A stretch of 64,000 bases of DNA, taken from positions 186,001 through 250,000 of the forward strand of contig NZ_CP019420.1 in NCBI RefSeq assembly GCF_001984215.1. Direction: 5' to 3'. Both the position numbers and the translations under genes were made by a program. Source of the stretch: Mycobacterium sp. MS1601 (lineage in GTDB: Bacteria; Actinomycetota; Actinomycetes; Mycobacteriales; Mycobacteriaceae). The notes below the pieces were generated by a model. It was not told the DNA's origin. It did not search any database and saw only the letters and a list, made by a program, of their open reading frames with translations. Of the stretch, positions 9,970 through 18,894 are shown piece by piece; the stretch's first letter is position 1, and each line of letters opens with the position of its first letter.

Positions 9970-11069
9970 GCACACCCACCATCCACAAGGGGTTGGCCGG
10001 CGTCGTCGTGGACACTACGGCCATCTCCAAGGTGGTTCCGGAGACCAACACGCTCACCTACCGCGGTTACCCGGTGCAGGACCTGGCCGCGCAGTGCAGT
10101 TTCGAGCAGGTCGCCTACCTGCTGTGGAACGGAGAGCTGCCGACCCCGCATCAGTTGGAGCTGTTCTCCCAGCGGGAGCGGGCGGCGCGGCGACTGGACC
10201 GCTCCATGCAGTCGTTGCTGGCCAAGCTTCCCGACACCTGCCATCCGATGGACGTGGTGCGCACCGCCATCAGCTATCTGGGTGCCGAGGACCCCGATGA
10301 GGACGACCCGTCCACCAACCACGCCACATCGCTGCGGATGTTCGCCGTGCTGCCCACCATCGTCGCCTTCGACATGCGCCGTCGGCGCGGGCTCGAACCC
10401 ATTGCCCCGCACAGTCATCTGAGCTATGCCGAGAACTTCCTGAACATGTGCTTCGGCGCCGTTCCCGAACCGGTGGTGGTGCAAGCCTTCGAGCAGTCGA
10501 TGGTGCTCTACGCCGAGCACAGCTTCAATGCCTCCACTTTCGCCGCAAGGGTGGTGACGTCCACCCAGTCGGATATCTACAGCGCCGTCACCGCAGCCAT
10601 CGGTGCGCTCAAGGGCTCACTTCACGGCGGCGCCAACGAAGCCGTCATGCATGACATGCTCGCCATCGGCAGCGCCGACCGGGCCGCGGAATGGTTGCAC
10701 GCCAGGCTGTCCCGCAAGCAGAAGGTGATGGGGTTCGGCCATCGGGTCTACCGCAACGGCGACTCGCGGGTGCCGACGATGAAGGCAGCCCTGGTCCGGG
10801 TGGCAGCGGTGCGCGACGGCCAACGCTGGCTGGACATCTATGAGGTGCTGGAGCGCGCCATGGCGGCCACCACCGGAATCAAGCCCAATCTCGACTTCCC
10901 CACCGGTCCTGCTTACCACCTGATGGGGTTCGACATTCCGAGTTTCACACCAATTTTCGTGATGAGCCGCATCACCGGCTGGACCGCGCACATCATCGAG
11001 CAGGCCGCGTCCAATGCCCTGATCCGGCCGCTGAGCGAGTATTCGGGTCCGCCGCAGCGGGCGCTCTGA
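9966..11069 (+). CDS. prpC: 2-methylcitrate synthase
   Basis: A 367-residue citrate-synthase-family enzyme that condenses propionyl-CoA with oxaloacetate. The His motifs LKGSLHGGANEAVM and MGFGHRVYRNGDSR, and the C-terminal Asp region KPNLDFPTGPAYHLMGF, are intact. The context (prpD-prpB-prpC, divergent prpR) separates it from housekeeping citrate synthase. The stop codon leads straight into a perfect hairpin that separates it from convergent metE. Confidence 0.93.
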   Translation: MSTPTIHKGLAGVVVDTTAISKVVPETNTLTYRGYPVQDLAAQCSFEQVAYLLWNGELPTPHQLELFSQRERAARRLDRSMQSLLAKLPDTCHPMDVVRTAISYLGAEDPDEDDPSTNHATSLRMFAVLPTIVAFDMRRRRGLEPIAPHSHLSYAENFLNMCFGAVPEPVVVQAFEQSMVLYAEHSFNASTFAARVVTSTQSDIYSAVTAAIGALKGSLHGGANEAVMHDMLAIGSADRAAEWLHARLSRKQKVMGFGHRVYRNGDSRVPTMKAALVRVAAVRDGQRWLDIYEVLERAMAATTGIKPNLDFPTGPAYHLMGFDIPSFTPIFVMSRITGWTAHIIEQAASNALIRPLSEYSGPPQRAL

Positions 11070-11116
11070 TTTGGGCGTGATTCCCACCGCGCAGCGGTGG
11101 GAATCACGCCCAAATC
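11068..11116. terminator. Perfect 23-bp inverted repeat between prpC and metE
   Basis: The arms are 11068-11090 and 11094-11116 with a 3-nt loop. They share the core GATTTsGGCGTGATTCC with the hairpin at 2932-2980, and both start at the second base of a TGA. It lies between convergent genes, so a bidirectional terminator role is likely despite the absence of a U-tract. Confidence 0.75.
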
Positions 11117-11123
11117 GCATGAA

Positions 11124-13382
11124 CTACTCGGCGCGTACCTGTCGGGCGGCGGCCACCATGTTGCGCAACGAGGCCCTCACCTCCTCGGTGCGACGGGTTT
11201 TGAGCCCGCAGTCGGGGTTGACCCACAACCGCTCGGCAGTCACAGCAGCCATCGCGGCACGCAACGACACGGCCATCTCCTCGGTGGTGGGCACCCGCGG
11301 CGAATGGATGTCGTAGACACCGGGTCCCACGCTGTTGCCGAAGCCGATCGCGTTCAGGTCGTCGAGCACCTCCATGTGCGAGCGGGCCGCCTCGATGGAG
11401 GTGACGTCGGCATCCAGGTCGGCGATGGCCCCGATCACCTCTCCGAACTCCGAATAGCACAAGTGCGTGTGAATCTGGGTGCAGTCGCTGACCCCGGACG
11501 TCGACAGCCGGAACGCAGCCACCGCCCAGCGCAGGTACTCCTCTTTGTCCTTGACGCGCAAGGGCAGCAACTCCCGTAGTGCCGGTTCGTCGACCTGGAT
11601 GATCGCGATGCCCGCTGTTTGCAGATCCACCGTCTCGTCACGGATCGCCAGCGCGATCTGATTGGCGGTGTCCGCCAACGGCTGGTCATCGCGGACGAAA
11701 GACCAGGCCAGAATCGTCACCGGCCCGGTCAGCATGCCTTTGACCGGCTTGTCGGTCAGCGACTGGGCATAGGTGGCCCAGTCGACCGTCATCGGCCGCC
11801 GCCGCACCACGTCGCCGTAGAGGATCGGCGGTCGCACACACCGGGTGCCGTAGGACTGCACCCAACCGTTCTGCGTGGCGAAGAAGCCGTCGAGCTGCTC
11901 GGCGAAGTACTGCACCATGTCGTTGCGTTCGGGCTCTCCGTGTACCAGGACGTCGATGCCCAGCTCTTCCTGCAGTGTGATGACTTCGGCGACTTCGGCC
12001 TTCATCCGCCGGGTGTACTCGGCCTGGTCGATCTCCCCGGCCCGCAAGGCGGCGCGCGCTTGACGGATCTGCGTGGTCTGCGGATACGAGCCGATGGTCG
12101 TGGTGGGAAGGACGGGCAGGCGCAGCCGGGCGTCCTGCGCGGCGCGGCGCTCCGGGGCGGCACCTCGGTGCAGACCCGCGGCCAGCACCGTGCCGAGCAC
12201 TGCGCGGATGTCGGCATTGTGCAGCCGCGCATCCGATCTGCGCGACGCCACCGCCGCCGCCGAAGCCGCAAACACGTCCTCATCGCGTTCACCGCGCACC
12301 GCCGACGCCAACGTGACCACCTCGCGGACCTTTTCGGCACCGAACGCCAGCCAGCTGCGCAGCGCGTCGTCCAGCCCTGTCTCCGGCTCCAGCGAGTACG
12401 GCACGTGCAACGTCGAGCACGACGTGGACACCGCTACCGCGCCGACCGATCCCACCAGCGCGTTGAGCGCGCCGAGCGCTTTCTCCAGGTCGGTCGCCCA
12501 GATGTTGCGCCCGTCCACCACCCCGGCGACGACGAGCTTCTCCGCCAGTTCGGGAACCGCCGTCACGGCTTGCTCGCTGCCTGCCGCCAAGTCGACGCCG
12601 ATGGCCTCGACCGGGGTGCGGGCCAGCGCGGGCAGCGCCGCGTCGAGTCCGCCGAAGTAGGTGGAGACGAAGATCGACGGTCGTTCGGCCACCTCACCGA
12701 GACGGCGATAGACGGACTCCGCGAGACCTGCGGCGTTGGAGAGGATGTCGGTGACCAGCACGGGTTCGTCGAGCTGTACCCACGAAGCGCCCGCTGCGGA
12801 CAACCGGCCCAGCAGGTCGATGTACAGGGGAACGAGATCGTCGAGCCGTTCGATCGGATCACCACCACCATCAACGGCTTTGGCCAACGCGAGGAACGTG
12901 ATGGGCCCGATCACCACCGGGCGAGCGGCGATCTTCTGTGACAGCGCTTCCGCGAGCTCACCGAGCACTTTGGTGGGGTGGAGGCTGAAGGTCGTCGACG
13001 GGCCGATCTCCGGGACGATGTAGTGGTAGTTGGTGTCGAACCACTTGGTCATCTCCAGTGGGGCGATCTCCCCGGTACCACGAGCGGCGGCGAAGTAGCG
13101 GTCCAGATCGTCGTCGACGACGGCCACCCGGGGCGGCAGCGCACCCAGCATCACCGCGGTGTCCAGCATTTGGTCGTAGTAGGAGAACGTGTTGACCGGA
13201 ATCGAGTCCAGGCCTGCGGCGGTCAGGGCCGCCCAGGTGGAAAATCGCAGACCCGAGGCGACGGCCTCGAGCTTGGCGCGGTTGATCTTGCCGGCCCAGT
13301 AGTTCTCGGTGGCGCGTTTGAGTTCGCGGTTGGGCCCGATCCGGGGTGAACCGAGAACGGTGGCGGAGAAGGTCGGTGACAC
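11124..13382 (-). CDS. metE: Cobalamin-independent methionine synthase
   Basis: A 752-residue MetE, close to the usual length of about 760. It moves the methyl group from 5-methyltetrahydropteroyl-triglutamate to homocysteine without B12. The N-terminal folate domain ([19 protein letters not shown]) and the C-terminal catalytic domain ([41 protein letters not shown]) are both complete. I chose GTG 13382 ([11 protein letters not shown]) because AAGGAA lies about 9 nt upstream; the longer in-frame extension reads into the riboswitch. A cobalamin riboswitch precedes it, so expression should fall when B12 is available and MetH can work. Confidence 0.95.
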   Translation of the reverse strand: MSPTFSATVLGSPRIGPNRELKRATENYWAGKINRAKLEAVASGLRFSTWAALTAAGLDSIPVNTFSYYDQMLDTAVMLGALPPRVAVVDDDLDRYFAAARGTGEIAPLEMTKWFDTNYHYIVPEIGPSTTFSLHPTKVLGELAEALSQKIAARPVVIGPITFLALAKAVDGGGDPIERLDDLVPLYIDLLGRLSAAGASWVQLDEPVLVTDILSNAAGLAESVYRRLGEVAERPSIFVSTYFGGLDAALPALARTPVEAIGVDLAAGSEQAVTAVPELAEKLVVAGVVDGRNIWATDLEKALGALNALVGSVGAVAVSTSCSTLHVPYSLEPETGLDDALRSWLAFGAEKVREVVTLASAVRGERDEDVFAASAAAVASRRSDARLHNADIRAVLGTVLAAGLHRGAAPERRAAQDARLRLPVLPTTTIGSYPQTTQIRQARAALRAGEIDQAEYTRRMKAEVAEVITLQEELGIDVLVHGEPERNDMVQYFAEQLDGFFATQNGWVQSYGTRCVRPPILYGDVVRRRPMTVDWATYAQSLTDKPVKGMLTGPVTILAWSFVRDDQPLADTANQIALAIRDETVDLQTAGIAIIQVDEPALRELLPLRVKDKEEYLRWAVAAFRLSTSGVSDCTQIHTHLCYSEFGEVIGAIADLDADVTSIEAARSHMEVLDDLNAIGFGNSVGPGVYDIHSPRVPTTEEMAVSLRAAMAAVTAERLWVNPDCGLKTRRTEEVRASLRNMVAAARQVRAE

Positions 13383-13509
13383 GGGATGGTTCCTTCGGTA
13401 CGACGGAGTGCCCATCGCCCACGGCCGTACCGCCGGACCGACCACCTGCACGACGCAAGGGATCACCACGCCGGCCATACGCCCAGTCCACGAGGCGATG
13501 CGCCGCCGG

Positions 13510-13705
13510 ACGCGGCGCGCCCGGCACAACTGGCAGGTCTTCGGACTCACAGGCGCGCATCCGTGGATGCTCCTACTGGCCGTCGCTTCCCGATGCTTGA
13601 CATCAGTGCCGTTGACGGCGGTCGTTCCTGCATACCGCTGCGGGACAGTCCCGGATTCTCACCGGGTTCCCTCTTGCGATGCCCTTGACGGATGTCAAAG
13701 GCAAA
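13510..13705 (-). promoter_or_regulatory. Cobalamin riboswitch upstream of metE
   Basis: On the minus strand the conserved pieces occur in order. First is GGGAACCCGGTGAGAATCCG at about 13654-13673, then ACTGTCCCGCAGCGGTA, and finally the 3' core GAGTCCGAAGACCTGCCAGT at about 13530-13549. This is the canonical B12-box arrangement. About 130 nt of leader separates it from the metE start, room for an expression platform. Boundaries are approximate. Confidence 0.92.
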
Positions 13706-13723
13706 CCAGCTGCACCGGGAACA

Positions 13724-14197
13724 CTACCGCGAACGTCCCGCGAGCAGCACCACCGCGGTGACCAACTCCCAGACGATGATCGGGTACACCGACCGACACC
13801 AGGACCAGCGGCCGGCGCCACCACCCACAACGAGGGCCAGGTTGCCACCGATGATGGCGAGCCCGGCGCCGATACCGTGCCACGGCACCTTGGTGTCGAG
13901 GTAGCTCGGGAACACGGCGATGACCACGTTGCCCAGCGCATTCACCGCGGCGGCCGCGACGAAACCGCGCCTGGTCAGGACCGGCTCCGCTCCGTGGGTG
14001 ACAACGACGGCTCCGACTGCGAACAATGCACCGTGAACCACGAACCCGACGTTCATAACGGTTGCGACGCCGAGGTCGCTGAGGTAGTTATACAGGTAGC
14101 TGTAGCCTGGGAGTGCCTTTGCTGCAAGAGCTTCGGAGGCCAGGTAGACAGTCGCGCCCACAATCCAGCAGCCAGCTGCCGTTCGCCCCGAGTCCAC
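13724..14197 (-). CDS. DUF998-like membrane protein, possibly shortened
   Basis: About 157 residues with several hydrophobic helices and DUF998-like sequence (YSYLYNYLSDLGV, AVFPSYLDTKVPWHGIGAG). The start is uncertain; GTG 14197 fits the first conserved stretch and leaves room for the divergent crtI promoter. DUF998 proteins are often near 200 residues, so the C-terminus after PIIVWELVTAVVLLAG may be truncated. The stop lies only about 20 nt before the riboswitch of metE on the same strand, so some metE transcription could start inside this gene. Function unknown. Confidence 0.65.
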   Translation of the reverse strand: MDSGRTAAGCWIVGATVYLASEALAAKALPGYSYLYNYLSDLGVATVMNVGFVVHGALFAVGAVVVTHGAEPVLTRRGFVAAAAVNALGNVVIAVFPSYLDTKVPWHGIGAGLAIIGGNLALVVGGGAGRWSWCRSVYPIIVWELVTAVVLLAGRSR

Positions 14198-14284
14198 AGC
14201 GTTTCTGGTACCCGAGAAGCGATGTTTTCGACCTGGCCAGAACGGGAACTTCCTTCGCACTGTCTGTAGCCCGGGAGGACCTTC

Positions 14285-15790
14285 GTGACCCTGCGTTTCC
14301 GTCAACCCCGCCGCGTGGTGGTGGTCGGAGCTGGTCTTTCCGGGCTCTCTGCTGCCATGCACCTTGCCGGCCGCGGTGTCGCGGTCACAGTGCTGGAGCG
14401 CGGCCACCACCCCGGCGGACGGATGGGCCGAGCCGACATCGACGGCTACCGGCTCGACACCGGGCCCACCGTGTTGACCATGCCGGAGATCATCGACGAC
14501 GCCTTCGCCGCAGTGGGCGAATCCAGTGCCGACCGCTTGGACCTGATCCCGGTGGCACCGGCATACCGGGCCTCCTTCGCCGACGGCACCGCACTGCAGG
14601 TACACAGCGATGCGGCGGCCATGGCCGCCGAGGTGGAACGCTTCGCCGGCCCGCAGCAGGCGCAGGGCTATCTGCAACTGCGCCAATGGCTCACCCGCCT
14701 CTACGACGTGGAGTTCGACGGCTTCATCGGATCGAACTTCCAATCACCTCTTTCGCTGGTGAACTCCGATTTGCTGCGGTTGCTGTCCATCGGCGGGTTT
14801 CGCCGCTGGGACTCCGTGGTCAGGCGATTCCTGACCGATGAGCGCCTGCAGCGGGTGTTCACCTTCCAGGCGCTGTATGCGGGGGTGCCGCCGCAGCGGG
14901 CGCTCGCGGTGTACGCCGTCATCGCCTACATGGACACGGTCGCCGGGGTGTACTTCCCGCGGGGCGGCATGCGTGCCGTGCCGGACGCCATGGCTGCCGC
15001 AGCCAGCGCCGCAGGAGTCGAATTCCGTTACGGCACTTCGGTGACCGAGCTGATACACAGTGGCGGCGTGGTCAGCACCGTGGGTACCGACACCGGCGAG
15101 CGGTTCGCGGCCGACGCCGTGGTGTTGACCACCGAACTGCCCGACACCTACCGGATGCTCGGTCGAACGCCGCGTCGATTGCTACGCCTGCGTCCGGCGC
15201 CATCCGCCGTGGTGGCGCACATTGGCTGCCGCGCAACAGGTTCAGACCTTCCCCACCACAACATCCTGTTCGGAGACGCCTGGCGCGACACCTTCCGGGA
15301 GATCATCGACCACGGCACGGTGATGTCGGATCCGTCGCTGCTGGTCACCAGACCCACCGTCGCTGATCCCACACTGGCACCCGAGGGCCGCGACCTGCTC
15401 TATGTGCTGGCTCCTGCCCCCAACACCGAGGTCGGCACCATCGACTGGTCGGCGATCGGTCCCGCCTACACCGAGCAGATGATCGAGACGGTGGACCGCC
15501 GGCTTCCCGGCCTGATCGAGGACCCCCAGTTGCTCGACGTCGTGGATCCGTCCGGCTGGGCCCGGCAGGGCATGGCCGCAGGCACCCCGTTCGCGTTGGC
15601 GCACAACTTCACCCAGACCGGGCCATTCCGGCCGGCGAACCGGATCCGCGGTATCGACAACGTGGTGCTCGCCGGGTCGTCCACCGTGCCCGGAGTCGGC
15701 GTCCCGACGGCGGTGATCTCCGGCCGACTGGCCGCCGAGCGGCTCACCGGTTCTCCTTCCCGCAGACAACAGACGATGGTGGTGCGCTGA
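14285..15790 (+). CDS. crtI: Phytoene desaturase
   Basis: A 501-residue FAD-dependent desaturase with an N-terminal dinucleotide-binding motif (VVVVGAGLSGLSAAMHLAG, about residues 11-29) and a CrtI C-terminal motif (STVPGVGVPTAVISGRLAAE). It converts phytoene to lycopene by stepwise dehydrogenation at the membrane. It starts with GTG behind a strong GGAGGA. It is the first gene of the carotenoid operon, and its stop overlaps the crtB start by one base (TGATG). Confidence 0.95.
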   Translation: MTLRFRQPRRVVVVGAGLSGLSAAMHLAGRGVAVTVLERGHHPGGRMGRADIDGYRLDTGPTVLTMPEIIDDAFAAVGESSADRLDLIPVAPAYRASFADGTALQVHSDAAAMAAEVERFAGPQQAQGYLQLRQWLTRLYDVEFDGFIGSNFQSPLSLVNSDLLRLLSIGGFRRWDSVVRRFLTDERLQRVFTFQALYAGVPPQRALAVYAVIAYMDTVAGVYFPRGGMRAVPDAMAAAASAAGVEFRYGTSVTELIHSGGVVSTVGTDTGERFAADAVVLTTELPDTYRMLGRTPRRLLRLRPAPSAVVAHIGCRATGSDLPHHNILFGDAWRDTFREIIDHGTVMSDPSLLVTRPTVADPTLAPEGRDLLYVLAPAPNTEVGTIDWSAIGPAYTEQMIETVDRRLPGLIEDPQLLDVVDPSGWARQGMAAGTPFALAHNFTQTGPFRPANRIRGIDNVVLAGSSTVPGVGVPTAVISGRLAAERLTGSPSRRQQTMVVR

Positions 15791-16734
15791 TGCTCAGCTC
15801 TGAACTCGATGCCGCAGGCGTCCACGACCCCCAACTGCGCGAGGCCTATCGGGTGTGCCGCGAATTGAACGCCGAACACGGCCGCACCTTCTTTCTGGCC
15901 ACCCGCCTGCTGGCGCCGGACCAGCGTCCCGCCGTACACGCGCTCTACGGGTTCGCCCGCCGCGCCGATGACATCCTCGACGATCTCGACTCCACCGCCA
16001 CCATCGCGCAGCGCCAGGAACTGCTCGAGCGCCTGCGAATCCAGCTGTTCAACCGTCTGGTCAACGATGAAGCCGACGGGGATGACCCGGCGCTGTCCGC
16101 TGTGGTGCACTGCGCCCGCACCTTCGGCATCAGCTGGGACCTGTTCGACGATTTCCTGACCTCCATGCGGATGGACCTGACCGTCACCGACTACGCGGAC
16201 CGGCCAGCGCTGCAGCGCTACATGCACGGCTCGGCCGAGGTGATCGGCCTGCAGATGCTGCCGGTGCTGGGCACGGTGGGTCCCCGCGAGGAGGCGGCGA
16301 CGTATGCCGCGGCGTTGGGCACGGCCTTCCAGCTCACCAACTTCATCCGCGATGTGGACGAGGACCTCGATCGCGGCCGCGTCTACCTGCCCGCCGACGA
16401 GCTCGCGGCGCACGGTGTGGACCGGGATCTGCTGCAGTGGTGCCACGACAATCGTGTCACCGATCCGCGGGTGCAGCGGGCACTCACCGAGCAGGTCGCC
16501 ATCACCCGTGAGGTGTACTCGGTTGCCGAGCAAGGGATCCCGTTGCTGGATCCGCGCTCTCGACCCTGCATCACGGCGGCACTGACGCTCTACTCCGAGA
16601 TCCTGGACCGGGTCGAGGACATGGGTTTCCTGGTGTTCGGCCAACGAGCCACCGTCGGTAACCGCCGCCGTCTACAGGTGGCGGCAGTGGGGCTGCTGGA
16701 CGCCTGGCGCAGCCGGCACACCCGGGCGGCGTGA
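15790..16734 (+). CDS. crtB: Phytoene synthase
   Basis: A 314-residue head-to-head prenyl synthase joining two geranylgeranyl-PP molecules to phytoene. Both Asp-rich metal/diphosphate motifs are clear: YGFARRADDILDD near residue 50, and QLTNFIRDVDEDLDRGRVYL near residue 180. No GGPP synthase (crtE) is present in the window, so the precursor must come from elsewhere in the genome. It is coupled to crtI and crtYc. Confidence 0.95.
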   Translation: MLSSELDAAGVHDPQLREAYRVCRELNAEHGRTFFLATRLLAPDQRPAVHALYGFARRADDILDDLDSTATIAQRQELLERLRIQLFNRLVNDEADGDDPALSAVVHCARTFGISWDLFDDFLTSMRMDLTVTDYADRPALQRYMHGSAEVIGLQMLPVLGTVGPREEAATYAAALGTAFQLTNFIRDVDEDLDRGRVYLPADELAAHGVDRDLLQWCHDNRVTDPRVQRALTEQVAITREVYSVAEQGIPLLDPRSRPCITAALTLYSEILDRVEDMGFLVFGQRATVGNRRRLQVAAVGLLDAWRSRHTRAA

Positions 16735-17072
16735 GCATGGACCGCTGGCAGTACCTGCTGGTGCTGGCGGCCTGCCTGGCCATCACCGCGCCGCTGGAGT
16801 TCCTCGGCACCGGGGTGTACCGCCAGATCGGTAGGGCGGCACGGGCGATCCTGCCGGTGGCCGCGGTGTTCATCGCCTGGGATCTGGTGGCCATCCTGGC
16901 TGACATCTGGTCCTACAACCCGCAGTACATCACCGGCGTCCACATCGGGCCGGTGCCGCTGGAGGAACTGCTGTTCTTCCTGGTGATCCCGATGTGTGGG
17001 TTGCTCACCTATTCGGCGGTGGAGGGCATTGTGGCCCGGCTGCGCAAGCGTTCGCGGGTGCGACGCACGTGA
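16731..17072 (+). CDS. crtYc: Lycopene beta-cyclase subunit CrtYc
   Basis: A 113-residue membrane protein with three predicted helices and the cyclase signature PVPLEELLFFLVIP. It is one half of the heterodimeric actinobacterial lycopene cyclase that forms beta-ionone rings. The start is GTG overlapping the crtB stop (GTGA); an ATG two codons further in is possible. Confidence 0.9.
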   Translation: MSMDRWQYLLVLAACLAITAPLEFLGTGVYRQIGRAARAILPVAAVFIAWDLVAILADIWSYNPQYITGVHIGPVPLEELLFFLVIPMCGLLTYSAVEGIVARLRKRSRVRRT

Positions 17073-17380
17073 TCGGCTACACCCTGCCCACCGCCGTCGC
17101 CGTGATCGTGGTCTGTGTCCTGGAATGGAAAGTGCTGCGCACCGGTATCTTCCGCAAACCGGTCTACTGGATCTCGATGGTCATCGTGCTGGGCTTCCAG
17201 ATCCCGGTGGACGGGTGGTTGACCAAGCTGAGCGCCCCCATCGTCCTCTACGACGAACAGCACACCACCGGCATCCGCATACCGTGGGATATTCCCGTCG
17301 AGGACTTCTTCTTCGGATGGGCCATGGTCACCGCTGTGCTGATGCTCTGGGAACGCTCCCGCACCAAGGAATCCCGATGA
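17069..17380 (+). CDS. crtYd: Lycopene beta-cyclase subunit CrtYd
   Basis: A 103-residue partner of CrtYc, with three helices and the matching signature IPVEDFFFGWAMV. I chose GTG 17069 because it overlaps the crtYc stop by 4 nt like the other junctions; longer upstream starts would run through crtYc in another frame. Together the two subunits make beta-carotene from lycopene. Confidence 0.9.
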   Translation: MIGYTLPTAVAVIVVCVLEWKVLRTGIFRKPVYWISMVIVLGFQIPVDGWLTKLSAPIVLYDEQHTTGIRIPWDIPVEDFFFGWAMVTAVLMLWERSRTKESR

Positions 17381-18894
17381 GTGACCGCAGACGCGTCGAA
17401 CACCCCGCGCCCCGGGGACTGCCGAACGCTGCAACGCTCGACCGTCCGCCACGGGTGGCAGTGGTGGGCGCAGGCATCGCCGGGCTGACCGCGGCCACCG
17501 CGCTGGCTGAGCGCGGCGTGCGTGTCCAGATCGTGGAACGCGAACATCATCTCGGTGGCCGGGTCGGCGCGTGGACCGAGGTGCTGGACGACGGCACCCC
17601 CGTGGCGATGAACCGAGGTTTCCACGCCTTCTTCCGGCAGTACTACAACCTGCGCGCAGTACTGCGTCGTGTCGATCCGGATCTGGGCATGCTCACCGCG
17701 GTGCAGGACTACCCACTGGTGGACGGGGACGGCCGGCGCGACACCTTTCGTGGACTGCCCACGTCACCACCGCTGAATGCCATCGCCTTCGCGTTGCGCA
17801 GCCCCACTTTTCGGCTTCGGGACCTGATCCGCCTCGACGCCCGGGCTGCCGCACCGCTGGCTGCGGTGTCGGTACCGGAGATCTACCGGCGACTCGACGA
17901 CACCGATGCAGAAGCATTCCTGGCAGCCATCAACTTTCCCGAGGCGGCCAGGCATCTGGCTTTCGAAGTGTTCTCCCGCAGCTTCTTCGCCCGGCCGTCG
18001 CAGCTGTCGGCCGCCGAGTTGGCCACCATGTTCCACATCTACTTCCTGGGCTCGTCGGAGGGTCTGATCTTCGATGTCGCGGACTCCAACTTCGATGTCG
18101 CGCTGTGGAATCCGCTGAGGAAGTATCTGGAGAACCTCGACGTGACGTTCCGCACCGGCACCGGCGTGGACAGAATCGACGCCGGCGACGAGTTCTACGT
18201 GCACTGCGGCAGCGGCCACGACATCGCCGTCGACGCGGTGGTGATGGCAACCGATGTCGAAGGCCTACAGCGCATCACCGCGGCCTCCCCGGGACTCGGC
18301 GATCACCACTGGCGTAACCGGGTGGCGGCAATGGGTCGCGCGGCGCCGTTCGTGGTGCACCGATTGTGGCTCGACCGACCCGTACATCCTCATCGACCAG
18401 CGTTTCTCGGCACGGGCGGGCTGGAACCGCTGGACAATGTGAGTGTGCTGGAGCGCTACGAGCAGCAGGCCGCCGACTGGGCACGCAGCACCGGAGGATC
18501 GGTGGTGGAACTGCACTCCTATGCAGTCGGCGAGGACGAACCCGACCTACGGGAACCCCTGCTGGATCGCCTGCGTCAACTGTTCCCCGAGACCGCCGGG
18601 GCGCAGGTGATCGCCGAGCGGATACTGCGACGCGCCGATTGTCCACGGTTCGCACCCGGCGACTTCGCCGACCGCCCGGGCGTGCACACCCCGACGCCCG
18701 GATTGGTGCTCGCCGGCGATGGTATCCGGGTGGATCTGCCGGTGGCGCTGATGGAACGTGCCGCCACCACCGGCTTCTGCGCCGCCAACGCACTGTTGCA
18801 CGGCTTCGGCATCGCCGGACATCCCATCCACACCGTCCCGACGCGGGGCCGGATGCCGGTGCTGAGCAAGCTGGCAGGAAGAGTGAACCGATGA
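17377..18894 (+). CDS. crtU: Carotene desaturase/methyltransferase CrtU
   Basis: A 505-residue FAD-dependent amine-oxidase-fold protein with an N-terminal nucleotide-binding motif (VAVVGAGIAGLTAATALAE, starting near residue 27) and a C-terminal FAD motif (GLVLAGDGIRVDLPVALMER). Its position right after crtYcYd matches crtU of the M. aurum leprotene cluster, where CrtU turns beta rings into aromatic rings to give isorenieratene. The start ATG 17377 overlaps the crtYd stop. A CrtO-like oxidase is the alternative, but gene order favours CrtU. Confidence 0.8.
   Translation: MSDRRRVEHPAPRGLPNAATLDRPPRVAVVGAGIAGLTAATALAERGVRVQIVEREHHLGGRVGAWTEVLDDGTPVAMNRGFHAFFRQYYNLRAVLRRVDPDLGMLTAVQDYPLVDGDGRRDTFRGLPTSPPLNAIAFALRSPTFRLRDLIRLDARAAAPLAAVSVPEIYRRLDDTDAEAFLAAINFPEAARHLAFEVFSRSFFARPSQLSAAELATMFHIYFLGSSEGLIFDVADSNFDVALWNPLRKYLENLDVTFRTGTGVDRIDAGDEFYVHCGSGHDIAVDAVVMATDVEGLQRITAASPGLGDHHWRNRVAAMGRAAPFVVHRLWLDRPVHPHRPAFLGTGGLEPLDNVSVLERYEQQAADWARSTGGSVVELHSYAVGEDEPDLREPLLDRLRQLFPETAGAQVIAERILRRADCPRFAPGDFADRPGVHTPTPGLVLAGDGIRVDLPVALMERAATTGFCAANALLHGFGIAGHPIHTVPTRGRMPVLSKLAGRVNR

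Noticed and set aside
13383..13550. N-terminal extension of metE
   Set aside because: The in-frame sequence upstream of GTG 13382 translates leader and riboswitch RNA (including the B12-box 3' core), not a MetE N-terminus.
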